Below are positions 1 through 10,210 of a stretch of DNA of 46,945 nt, one piece after another; the stretch's first letter is position 1, and the number at the start of each line of letters is the position of its first letter. The notes below the pieces were generated by a model. That model was given only the letters and a program-made list of their open reading frames with translations, searched no databases and was not told where the DNA came from. The stretch comes from Zarea fungicola. Its lineage: Eukaryota; Ascomycota; Sordariomycetes; Hypocreales; Cordycipitaceae. Made by a program: the position numbers and the translations under genes. The stretch spans positions 1 through 46,945 of the forward strand of contig FWCC01000360.1 of NCBI GenBank assembly GCA_900169235.1. Direction: 5' to 3'.

Positions 1-20
1 GCTGCTGCTGCTGCTGCTGG
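1..20 (-). repeat. CAG/CTG triplet run encoding polyQ of the ArfGAP protein
   Basis: Six CTG-type triplets at the window edge, read as glutamines on the minus strand; more interrupted Q codons follow to about 420. The run probably continues outside the window. Confidence 0.85.
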
Positions 21-1795
21 AACGGTTGTTGCTGCTGTGGTGGCATGTACTGCTGCTGAGCACCCATTGGCATACTAGGCTGCCCATTGAAGAATGGGTT
101 GGTTCCAGGTGAGGCAAGCGGCAGTGGAGACATGTTAAAGACGGATGTCTCTGAAATTTGGCCCAAGGGCGGCGGAGAAGCCATTCGTGTAGGCGATCGT
201 ACGTATGGATTTGATGTCATCTGCCCACTCGCTTGATTTGTATTGAGGCTCATGCCATTTTGAGAGGCATACTGTTGTAGCTGCGGCAGTGGCTGTTGCT
301 GTTGCTGGTGTAGGTTTACCACCTGCTGCGAAAAGTATGGGTTGTATCCCGTTGGCTGTGGCTGCAGTCCATTCTGTTGCTGTGGCAGCTGCTGCTGATG
401 TAGACTTAACGGGAAAGCCATACTGTTAGAGAGACCGAGACCTTGTGGCGCCTGTGGGCTAGCTGGCGCAGAGCGCTGATGCAGCGAGAAACCTACACCA
501 TTCGGAGCGGCTGCAACCTGCTGGCCAGAAATGGTCAAATTCTGGAATGCCTTGTCGACCGGGCTAGCCTGCGTAGTCATACCAGCGAATGGGTTGTTTG
601 GTGCAATATATGGGTTGGTATTGTTTAGCGATCCTGTAGAGTGGGCAGTCTGCGGTTGCGCCCGATTCAGCACATCAAACGGGTTCGTTGAAGTGGTCGA
701 CGAAGTAGTAGGGCGGTCCGTCTCGGATCGCTTCGCAACACTCAAGCCGACAGTTGTTCCGGACGAGCTGGGCATCATCGGCGTCAGCGATCTCGTCGCC
801 CGAAGCGTAGGTCGTTCCTTCGGCGGCGGTGGTGGTGGTGGAGGACGTTCCCCCTCGCCCAAGCGCACCAAGGCTTCCACGGCACGGTCGATGTCACCAC
901 TCACTCCCTTGAGAACAATGTCATTTCGCTGCTTATTTTGAAAGCCCATGTCTCGTAGCTTGGCAAGCTTCATCTCTGTGTCGTCACGGGCATCATAGTC
1001 CACGGAGGAGCCAAATAGTTTAGAGGGCTTATTGGGGAGCGGGGGCGAGTCGGGCGCATAAGGGTTAGGAGACCTTTCTGACATGGTTTTTGATCGTGAA
1101 AAGGCTGCGCGGAAGCCAAACTTGGACGTATTCTTTGGTGGCAGCGGTGGCGGCGTCTCTCCGTCGGATATAGGGCTTTGGGGTGGCCGATTGCCGAGCT
1201 GCGGTGTTGAATTGGGCACATACTTCTGGCGGATAAAACGCTCCATGGCCGAGTCCGCTTCGTCGACGTCAATTGGTACGGGGGGCCTTTTGTTCTCGGG
1301 GTTGTATATTTGGTTCGAGGCCACGTTGCCAACTTTTCGCATGTTCTGTCCCAGGTCGTCAGTCCATGCTCTTGATCCAAGTATTGTAATATTCGCGATG
1401 GCTTACGTCGACTTGTTCGCTTGTCCAGCTATCCATACTGAGAGATTTGACCTTGGATATATGCGTCCCGAGCTTCCGGTGAATTGCAGCACAGCGCATA
1501 CAGAGAAAGATTCCCAACTATAGTCGAGGATTATACGTTAGCGACTGCTTCGTGTAAACTGGGCCATTATGGCAGTAAATGGTATCTTCATACACTCCAT
1601 GATGCCCATGCTAGAAAAAGTTAGCTTCAAAGAGAATCCAAGCGGCGAGCACAGAGCTCACGGTTCTCGAGGTTACGCACCTGGATTTCGAGCATAGCAG
1701 TCGGCGCAAATATTATTACCCGTCACGTTTTTGACCAATTCTTGCAGCTGCTTCTCATTTCGCGCTTGCTGGCGCTTGCTAATGGTTCCAGACAT
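1..1795 (-). CDS. ArfGAP and UBA domain protein (Ucp3/Gts1-like), 3' end outside window
   Basis: GTPase-activating protein for Arf GTPases, expected in Golgi/endosome vesicle traffic. Four exons: 1681-1795, 1594-1610, 1407-1517 and 1345 to beyond base 1; the start ATG is at 1795-1793. Residues 1-125 form the ArfGAP domain: zinc cysteines C30, C33, C50 and C53 (CADC, 16 residues, CMRC), with the arginine finger at R58 in AAIHRKLG. A short UBA-like segment follows (around [15 protein letters not shown], roughly residues 210-250), then a proline run, NPF motifs (NPFDV, NPFAG, NPFFN) that suggest EH-domain partners, and a Q-rich tail running off the left edge as CAG/CTG repeats. At least 529 residues are visible. 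The ArfGAP-UBA-polyQ order matches S. pombe Ucp3 and S. cerevisiae Gts1. The second exon is only 17 nt, but without it the ArfGAP tryptophans WASW are lost. Family call is firm; the exact orthologue is inferred. Confidence 0.88.
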
Positions 1796-3896
1796 GACTG
1801 AGGAAGAGACGGGCACAAGACAACGCGCCCAATGAGGGGTGTGGTTTCGGGTTAACCAGTTGAAAGGGCGGCCACGTCGGCAGCGGGTTCCCGGAAGTGT
1901 AGACTGTCAAATAACCCGTTGGGTCACAAGTTGTGTAGCTCGAGAAATAAAAGATTGGATACTTTGTGGATGCTTGACCGGGGTCCCAGGTGCTTACGCC
2001 GGCATTATCGTCAAAGAGGAAAAAGAGCGTGTTCTTGAGTCGTTTGATGGGAGGGCCGACACTGTGAGCAAAAATGGCAGCCAGTATATAAAGGACACAG
2101 AAGAGACGAGGTGAGAGTTGACCTTGCCGAAAAAAATCAAAAGCCACTGAAGCAAAAGGAAAGCAAAACCCGCGAGAAGGGGAGAGACAGGGAGAGAAAG
2201 CGAAATGTAGGTTCCGCGCAACAGCCAAAGCAAAAAAAGATGCAACTAGAGACAGGAGGTCATGAAGCCAATTGCGAGAAAAAGGAGTCTGGCGAGGCTA
2301 AAAAGCTGGGCCGCTAGCCGCCCCGCGGGATTGTGGTGGCGGGGATTTTGGAGTTCTTTTTCTTTAGGGGGTCCAGGTCTAGCTGACGGCGCTGTAGCTG
2401 GCAGTTGGTTCACTTAGTACAGGTACATGGAGGTACCTTATTAGCTATTCCTACGTCTACTAATAAAGGCTGGTAGCTCTCCCTACCCACCCATGTTGCC
2501 AAGTTACCACCAGAGCTTGGTCAATTATGAATTTTTGTTTCTTTTTCGACGCTCACGCCTCTCATCTTTCTAGTGCCACGTACTAGTTAGTGCCTCTGTC
2601 TAGTGGTTGGTGGATCTTGGATGAATCGTGCGCGCTGAAGATTTATTTCCCTGGTGGGAAGAATGGACGTGCAGTAAGAGTACACACTCCGCGCGCATGA
2701 CAATGCAAGGCTAGTCGTCGCTGAACTTTGGCTGCCGACTGGTACTGGTATGCTTTGCAACAGCGGCACGTGCTGGTCGTGGATTGTGGGCAAAATGTTA
2801 AAAATCGTACGAAATACTTCCATGGCAAGATGTAATAAAGGAGAGTACAGAGTAAAATAAATATCAACCAACCAATCCATCAAGCAAATCACTGCTGGAA
2901 TATTACATGCTAATTGACGCGGGTTTTTTGTGTATACTTCTCTCCTTGTCATGGTCTGCGATTGTTTGCCTGGAGAAATGTCGCCTTCCAACTTTATACA
3001 ATATATGGAGCTAGGGGGAGTAACAGGTGGCTTCACCAGTCCGTTTCAGTCGACACGAGTACGAGTACTAACAGTTATTGACCATGTCCGTGCCAGTATA
3101 TTTGTGGCCGCAATATCAATTCCCGGGACGGGCTATGCTATAATACAGTCCTTGTACCTCTTGGTTTCTGCGGACACTGCCATAGATGCAACTCCATAAG
3201 TTATCCATGTACATGACAGCCACAGTACCAATTACAGTTTCAAAAATCACCCACATCACCACCAATGCAATGTACCAGAAAGAGCAAGGTACATACATTA
3301 GTACCTTTGCACTTTGTCTACCGCACAGTAGCTCCCGCTTCTGAGGACCGTTGATAGACCCCGCTAGGCTGAGGCCAGCGAGCTCTGCCCCGTAATTCCA
3401 CCCAAAAAGCAGATGCCTACCAAGTCCCTGAAAGTCGCCGCCTAGCGCCGCATTTTTGCCCAGGCTCCAGCATATTTCAACCAATTTTTTGGGCCACTGT
3501 AGCAGCTTGGCAAGCCCTGGCATGTTAGTACCTCCTGGTAGTCTGTGGTGCCCGTATGCCCGCCCACCCGAGCTCCGACCCAGCCTCATCCATTCAAAGA
3601 GGCTACGTGCTCAACTGCGTAATCTCTGGGTCAACCGCTCTCCAGAAACGCTCCCGAAACTTCCTCCCATCCATCCACTACGAAACAGTTCTTCGTTCAA
3701 CCGCCTTCGCAACTATTCATACAACACCATTGTTGCTATCAGTAGTTTACGATTTATACTGTACGGTAGTTGTTCCATCAACAGCCACGCTTTTTACTCC
3801 AAGCTCCGACCAGTGCGCCGAAAGGACAGACAGAGCTAAGCTCCCCGAAGCTGTCACACAACCCGCGACACCACAGACACCACACCGTCGCCCATC
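1796..3896. other. 2.1-kb divergent intergenic region between ArfGAP gene and TVP18
   Basis: No gene is supported. Open frames here (for example 1839-2114, 2587-3036 and 3116-3589) have no recognisable domain or splice structure. A purine-rich stretch lies around 2120-2320, GTAC-rich AT sequence around 2400-2480, and pyrimidine-rich leader-like sequence before TVP18 (about 3550-3896). It presumably holds both promoters and 5' leaders. Confidence 0.5.
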
Positions 3897-4665
3897 ATGA
3901 CGCTAAAGGAAGAATTCCAAACGAGAAACTTCAGTAGGCCTTCTCACCATGCTCACCGTCCAAGTATCGTCATGCGACTAACCATTGTATCTTTAGGCAT
4001 CTACGGACAATGGTAGGTCCTTCTCCCTCCCTCGTCGAACCGCTGCGTCAAAAACACTCGGCTTGGCCAACGATCATCTCGACCGGCAAGAGAATCCACA
4101 AAACACACAACATGATTCAGAGAAATGCATAAATACGGCAACAGGACTCCTTCGCTAACTCATTCGCCCTTCAAACTAGGCTCGGCATCCTGTCCATGAT
4201 TCTCTGCCTTGCTCTCGGCATTGCAAACATCTTTACCATCCATCCACTCAAGATTATCTTTTGCGCCTTTGCTCTGTACGTCATTGCATGTTTCCAATTC
4301 CGCACGCCACTCACGTTTCCCACTGGCCCTCTCACTCTTTCAGCAGCTAACACCACCTACGTAGGGCCTCGGCGCTCTTCATTGTCTTCATCGAAGTTCC
4401 CTTCCTGCTCCGAATTTGCCCCACGTCGGGCAAGTTTGATGCCTTTGTCCGTCGCATCTCCACCAACTATCTCCGTGCCGCTGCCTATGGTGTCATGGGG
4501 GCTATTCAGTTTGTCAGCATCGCTGTCACTGTGAGCAGCCTGATCGCCGTTGGCGTCTTCCTCCTGCTCACTGCCCTCTGCTATCTACTCGCCGCTGTTC
4601 GCGGCCAGGACTTTGTTGGCAGCAAGACGCTGGGTGGTGCTGGTGTTGCCCAGATGATTATCTAA
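3897..4665 (+). CDS. TVP18: Golgi apparatus membrane protein TVP18
   Basis: Small tetraspan membrane protein of late Golgi/Tvp23-positive vesicles, known in yeast from Golgi proteomics, with a modest role in membrane traffic. Four exons join in frame: 3897-3933, 3997-4012 (16 nt), 4180-4275 and 4365-4665, giving 149 residues, the usual family length. The N terminus MTLKEEFQTRNFS and the core IYGQWLGILSMILC are typical. Hydrophobic segments are LGILSMILCLALGIANIF, an FCAFALASAFIVIFIEVPF-type helix, YGVMGAIQFVSIAVTV and LIAVGVFLLLTALCYLLAA. It ends with GGAGVAQMII. All introns are GT-AG and two carry CTAAC branch sites (GACTAACC before exon 2, GCTAACTC before exon 3). The 16-nt exon is required to keep the YGQW motif. 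Divergent to the ArfGAP gene. Confident. Confidence 0.92.
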
Positions 4666-5463
4666 GAAGGGAGGATTGGGGGCGGGAAACTGTTCCTTAC
4701 ATGGTCCGAATTCAGCGGTGCTTGGTTGTGACGCAGCGTTGCAAGAGACGGGAGATGAGAACGGAAACGATGGAAAGAATGCTACGCGGCGCGCAGGCCA
4801 ATGGTGCCGGTATACCGCTTATGACTCCATGGATTTTTATTTATTTATCGTTTTTTTCTGGCGTGGGAATGAAATGAAGTGCGGCACTGCATTAGTCCTT
4901 CCCTTCTAGCAGGTCTTTTTTTTTTTTGGCGTCTGGGACGAACCCTGGTGGAATTTACATTGTTGTTGGTTCTTTTTCTACTCGATTGGTTGTGACGGCC
5001 ATGTGAGTTTACTATTGCTATTCGAATTGTTGATAACTGTGGTTTTTAATTGAACTTGAGACAAATCAAAGCAGTCAGGTGAGGTACTTGAATCCATGCG
5101 TAGACCATGCGTATCTCTCATTAACTCACAGAGCCGACGTATATCGACAAATGTAGGTAGGTGAGGAATGGAACAAGCATTGGTGCAGCAGACAGAAACC
5201 AGTTACATTTTCAGAGGTGGCATATCCAGCCGTTTTCGTTCAGGGGAACATCGCAAGATTCGGTGTAGGGTACCGCTATCGCCTTTAAACGTGCGAGTCG
5301 TGTCAAAGAATGGCAACACTTGAACCTTCGACATATCTTTACCCGAGTAAACTGATTATCAAAAAGGAGAGGGCAAGAAAGAAAAAAAAAAAATTGAAAT
5401 CGCAACAGAAGAAGAGCAAAAAATTAGAAAGAAATTTACTTGAAATGGCAAAAGTATATGCTA
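4666..5463. other. TVP18 3' region up to the tRNA gene
   Basis: No gene seen. It holds the TVP18 3' UTR, a T-run near 4917-4927, and an A/G-rich stretch at about 5365-5440. ORFs 4676-4909 and 5211-5405 show no domain and look like chance. Confidence 0.45.
5450..5453 (-). terminator. Pol III T4 terminator of tRNA-Gly
   Basis: Four consecutive T on the minus strand, about 10 nt after the discriminator base of the tRNA. T4 is the minimal RNA polymerase III stop signal; the assignment rests on position. Confidence 0.5.
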
Positions 5464-5543
5464 TGCGTGATCTGGGAATCGAACCCAGGGCTCCCCGACG
5501 TTGCTGATGGCAACGGAGAATTTTACCACTAAACCAATCACGC
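5464..5543 (-). tRNA. tRNA-Gly(GCC) with a 9-nt intron
   Basis: Complete cloverleaf on the minus strand. Acceptor GCGTGAT (5543-5537) pairs with ATCACGC (5471-5465) and the discriminator is A (5464). D arm is GTTT-AGTGGTA-AAAT, anticodon stem CTCCG/CGGGG, T arm CTGGG-TTCGATT-CCCAG. The loop starts TTGCCA, so the anticodon is GCC (5511-5509), reading glycine GGC/GGT codons. The loop is 16 nt instead of 7, which implies a 9-nt intron (TCAGCAACG, 5507-5499) at the canonical 37/38 position. The mature length would be 71 nt, as is usual for tRNA-Gly. Box A is TGGTTTAGTGG and box B GGTTCGATTCC. Confidence 0.93.
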
Positions 5544-5817
5544 TTCTATGAGAGATATTGACGGAATTGAATACTATAAAGTCTATGTTTTGCCTTATCT
5601 GTAGCTTCGGGCTACTTTGATCACGCTGTAGCATGACTCAGGAGAGCCGCAGCTCCTGACGAAACGTCCCGAAATTACGTTCAACGCCATGCACGCCCTT
5701 TCCAGTCTACTAATTACACCGCTGGTCGACAGGACGTTATCCATTTGACTTACAGCCGTGCTTTCTCTAAATACCTAGTTGAATTACATCCATTTGACAA
5801 GTAGCTAGCCGTGGTTA

Positions 5818-8794
5818 TCAAATCTTGAGACATGCTGATAGCATCGCATCAATCCTCCGCGTCTCTTGCCAATACAGAGCGGGAATCAAGTGTGCTACAT
5901 TACCGGACTCGTGGTCCTTCATCTTAGCCTGCCTCGCATCCATTGTGTCGATGTCGTCCCAGTACATGTGCTTCATGAAACCGGTGCGCCATTCTTCAAA
6001 AATCGTTGCCATGGTTTGCAGACACTCGTCATTTTCTCCCTCAAGCGCAAGACACACTAGCAGCATGCGAGAAGATATCCCAGGCGGCGCCGCATCCTCG
6101 TAGGCTTCCATGTAGATTGGGTTGCGGAGTGCCTTCAGATCATGTTCCATCTTGTCAAACATCATCAGGATAAAGGATGCGACCGATATGTAATTGAGGC
6201 TCAACATTGGCGCTCTACCGCTCACGTCATGAAATATGTCCCAGCGTGTTAATTCCACCACTTCTGTGCTCGACATGCCCCTCTCCAGACGCAATCTCGA
6301 TGCCTGTTCACTGCTCTCTAGTGTAGTGAATGCCGACTTCTTGAGACTCTCAGGGGTTTGGAAACTCTCATGCTCCATAGCAGAAGGCAGTACAGGAAGG
6401 TCCAGCATGTCCTCTACGCCCATGCCACTCGCTTTGAATCTGCGAACAAGCTCCGTGTCCGCAGGGGTTTTCTTGCCCGTTTTAGGATCGACGACGGCCT
6501 GGGTTCGCCTTAGCCGCATGACGCCTGTCACGGAGGCCACGGGGATGTCTTCATCCGGGATGCGATCTGGGTCAAAGTCTGCAGCCTGCAGATGGTTGGT
6601 AAAGCCGTACTCTTAAAGATGAAGTTGTGGCGAGGGTCGAGAATTCCGTGAATATTCGTAGTCCCTAGCCCGCCACGTGTTGGCGGTACAGCGCGGCGAC
6701 TTCTTGCATTTCCTGACTTGGCATCCCCCACATGGGCAAGAAGAGCCTGGCTAAAGTTGATGGTGGGAGCTTTGCCACCAGCGAAGAACTGACTAGGGAA
6801 GAGCATCTCGAGTGAGTCGAACAGCCCAACCCCGCGTTTTAGATGACCCTTCTTCACGAGCATATTGTGTAGGTGCATTGCGAGGACGATTTCTGGTATT
6901 CGATCCCAAGTCAGCATTCCTGACAGGTACGCCAGTTCAAGGCCCTCGAGCAATCCGACGCCGCAAAGATACGGGGAGAACTCCCAAAGACCGTTCGCAT
7001 CTATGTGAGAGAATCGAGACGGCGGTATGGTATTTAAGCCATGCCTGTACTTGGTTTCTCCCAGCCAATCCCGAAAATCCTCATAGATTTCGTTAAGCCA
7101 CATGGCGAGGTATTCGTGTCGCTCTTTCTCGCCCTTCTTCAATGCATCCCTTTCGAGAAGCTGTTTCAGAATAAAAACACCTTGCATATAGCCCTTTCCA
7201 TGGTGTTCGCTATTTCGATCTAAGAAAAGATCGATATCTCGTCGGGGCCTGAACCCGCGTGGTGGCGGCTTGAACATGTCGCCACGCAGAGGGACTCACC
7301 GACCAGCCTCGACATACTGCCATGGAGTCAACAATGCACTGAAGTTGAAAGACATGATGGGGGAGAATCTTGGAACTGATGTTTGTTCCATCTTTCTGCA
7401 TCGCCAGAGATGTCATAATGCCGGCAAATTCATTCAAGCCATACAAACGCCGATGAACATCCCAGGGACCACTTGGGCTCCAGTTTACTCGAGCGTAATC
7501 ATGCTTTTCGCCCTTCAAGGTCACTCGTTGAACAACAATAGCTGAAAACAGGTTGACAAGGTCGTAAAGCCAGTTGATGGTATATGATCGACGCCACTTT
7601 CGCCTCTCTTCTTTTGTCAATTTGCGAGGATCAATGTGTGGATCCCAATTCCCAATCTCAGATAACATGCGTTTTGTAGGCTTTCCTGAGCGCGTCTTCT
7701 GAAAATCGGCGATGAAGTCTCGCATGTCATAGTATGTGTTAATGAAGAGCTGCTCCTTGACATCGAGTGCTCTATCTGCCACCGTCTCTGTGGAGTTGTC
7801 AGGTGATATTTTGTGAAGAGAGACATGGAAATTGCCTTGTATTTTATCTGGGTCGCCTCTGGTAATGGTGTTCATGACTATCTCGTATGAATCATGGCCC
7901 GGAAAGTCGACAAATATATCCAAAGCCGAGCGCTTGGCCATTGCCAAGGCGACCTGTGACATGGCACCTGCAACGGCGCTATTCTCACCATCATAGGCAA
8001 CTTCGGACCACACAGACTGGATAACAGTCCTCAACTTGATGAGCTCTCGCCAGAGTTCGTAAGCAGCCACAAGATAATCCGTCATGATGCCCTATGTGTC
8101 CTCAATAATGCGATAACTCTCCAGTGGCAAATCTTGCACATCAGTGCCATTTTTGGTAGAGGATGCCGCACGCTTCTTTTTGGATTTCGCCTTCTTTTTG
8201 CCCTTTCCCTTTTTGGCACGTGTCTGCTGCCGTTGCCGCGGCTGTGATTGTTGCGTACTTGGTTCATTTAGCTGGTCTTCGTCCCCATCTTCTTCATCAT
8301 CCTGAGCGTCATCATCTAGATTCAGAGTTGTGAACTTGTTGGCGAAAACGAGTTGCTCAAGATCTTCTGCGTCGGGTTCTTGATTGGCATCTCCAGTAGA
8401 AGCCCATGTCTCGCCGCCTAGAATCGTGAATACCTCCTGCAAAGCATCAATAAAGTGCTTGTGACTCGCATTTGCTTTTGACACCTCTGGATCCGGATTA
8501 TTAGGCGCCGTTTGAAGAAAGAAGCTGTATGCCGCAGTCCGTGCCTTGATGACGGACTGTAGCAGGCCATAAATGACAGATGGGACAGTGGCCTTGTGCT
8601 TGGCGATGACCTTGACCATTGCGACAAGGCCTGAAACTGTAGTTTCTCCGGTGGTATTTACACTTACAGGGCCATTTTTTGGCATCTGGATCTTTGGGTA
8701 GCGATTCCAGGACACTATTGGACGTGTTGATGATCCAGTGCAGCAGAAATCTGGTATCGCGCTTGTATGCCGCGTAGCCATTATGGGCGACCAT
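5818..8794 (-). pseudogene. DUF6604-type fungal protein gene, broken by one stop and three frame changes
   Basis: I recognise this from memory as the DUF6604-containing family of long fungal proteins of unknown function: N-terminal block YAAYKRDTRFLLHWI, acidic/K-rich linker, then YRIIED...GIMTDYL, AIFVDFPGHDSYE-like (DIFVDFPGHDSYEIVM), WRRSYTINWLYDLVN, ILPHHVFQLQCIVDS, RGFRPRRDIDLFLDR, TIPPSRFSHIDANGLW and a C-terminal YWDDIDT block. These follow in the right order, but in several frames. Breaks: a frame change at the A6 run (8675-8680 on the + strand); an in-frame TAG at 8094-8092 between IIEDT and GIMTDY; a frame change near 7262-7280; another near 6600-6625. Open segments are 8675-8794, 8092-8680 (approx.), 7270-8091, 6610-7277 and 5818-6630. 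The only GT-AG pairs that would repair the gaps give 25-37 nt introns, too short to be credible. Start chosen at ATG 8794 just before the conserved block. The family name is from memory, the order of blocks is seen. Sequencing error is the main alternative. Confidence 0.7.
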
Positions 8795-10210
8795 GCTGCC
8801 GGCGATGCAAAGCGGACAGGAACTCTCAACTCTGGCGAATAGAGCTGGACGGATAACTAGGTAATTGGATAGAAATGTGCGGCCGTGAGAAGGAAATTGA
8901 AGCAATCAAGGCATCTCAGCAATGAGACGTTCGGAAGATTGATATTCAGGCACAAGATGCGGGGCAAGGCAGCGGTGTGTATTTGGTTGATACTTGGTTG
9001 ATACTTGGTGTACGGGTATGCATTCTTACGCAGCCTACATGTACCTTGGTAGCTACCTAGATGGAACCTGTTAACGGGTAAATATACGGGTCGACGCTGG
9101 CCTCTGGTATTCGAGCATCAAATAACAAGCACTGGCCTAAATGCATGATAACTTGATGCGTTTTACTGGCGTTTTGCCCAAAACAGGCTCCACAGCAGAG
9201 CTAGTGAACAATGCAGCAGTCTACTGGGTACGTTAGTCGTTGGCTACCTATTTACTGAAACTCGTTGCTGGAAGCAATGGATCATGTGCGAGAGTCCCGT
9301 AACACTAAAATGGCTAGGCACAGGTCTCAGTACTTGAGTCGAGCGGGAACAGGACTAGCGCCATGCTTTTCAGCACCGTGTGAGCACCGCCACAACTGCC
9401 AACTGGGGGGACAAGTTGCTGACGCGCAGACTGCCCACTGTATTTAAAGCCAGCCACTGAAAGAATGTACCCAAAGCACCAGTTCACCTTGTTTTAGTAC
9501 ACCTAACAGTGGCAGTGGGGAGCTGCCAGTCGCTGAAGACGGTCCCTCGCCAGCCCGCCGGATTCTGACTTGGTCTCCCCACTGGGTCACTGCGCAGGCG
9601 CCCACTGTGTCGTCTTCATCCAATCGCCGTCACTCTAATGATAACGCCCAAGAGTCTATTGCCAGTTTGCCAGTCTAAAAGGCGCCAATCGTCTCGTCTT
9701 AGGCCTCTCTGCTCTGCATCTTGTCATCTAGCCACCTTGCTATTGCTGGCGTCTTGCTGTCACTACATCTGTTGTCACGCCAAAGATACCGTCCCTGCCT
9801 TCGCCATTCTCCCTGTCCACCAGTCCAGCACTGACAGGAAGCGGACGGCTCTCTGGTTTCGGTAAGTCTACTCTGACGCAATTGAAGCTCCGTCTCTCCG
9901 TCCTCGGCTCCTGTGCCTTCCACGCCACCTAGTAGATCTCTGCATTGCCTTGATTTTGCGCCAATTGACACCACAATTGACGCATCTGCCATTTTTACCT
10001 TCACTGAAGCCCCATTTACCACTTCATTACACCGTCATCCTCCCGCTTAGCTTGTCACTGATGAGGGACGACTGCGACTGCTGTTACTACCTTCACAAGC
10101 CGTGACTGTATGCTAACTCCTCCATCCAGAGCTTATCGAATTGACTCATCACTGCTATTCATTCATCGCCCGAGTCTCGATACAATATTTCACATTTTGA
10201 TATTTAAACA
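8795..10210. other. 1.4-kb region: DUF6604 upstream flank plus AIM21 promoter and leader
   Basis: No gene supported. The left part (8795-9450) is the upstream side of the broken DUF6604 gene. The right part holds the AIM21 promoter and a pyrimidine-rich leader with a likely 5'-UTR intron (listed separately). ORFs 9265-9447, 9638-9865 and 9699-10022 look like chance. Confidence 0.45.
9862..10129 (+). other. Probable 5'-UTR intron of AIM21
   Basis: A strong donor GTAAGT at 9862 is matched by TGCTAAC (10111-10117), a near-perfect fungal branch site, and acceptor CATCCAG ending at 10129. That gives a 268-nt intron ending 81 nt before the AIM21 ATG. It sits entirely in the leader, so no protein evidence supports it; it rests on splice signals only. 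Confidence 0.45.

Noticed and set aside
1083..1523. 146-codon plus-strand frame at the left end
   Set aside because: Antisense to ArfGAP exons and introns; no motif.
4921..4960. A tRNA-like GACGAACCCTGG stretch
   Set aside because: No acceptor, D or anticodon stem can be drawn around it.
7255..7300. A 31-nt GT-AG intron (GTGAGT...CAAG) that would fix one DUF6604 frame change
   Set aside because: Too short for a fungal spliceosomal intron, and it would delete residues of a continuous-looking block (SAWRHV).
8089..8117. A 26-nt GT-AG pair (GTTATC...ACATAG) that would remove the in-frame TAG
   Set aside because: Far below the minimum intron length; it would also delete the conserved YRIIED motif.
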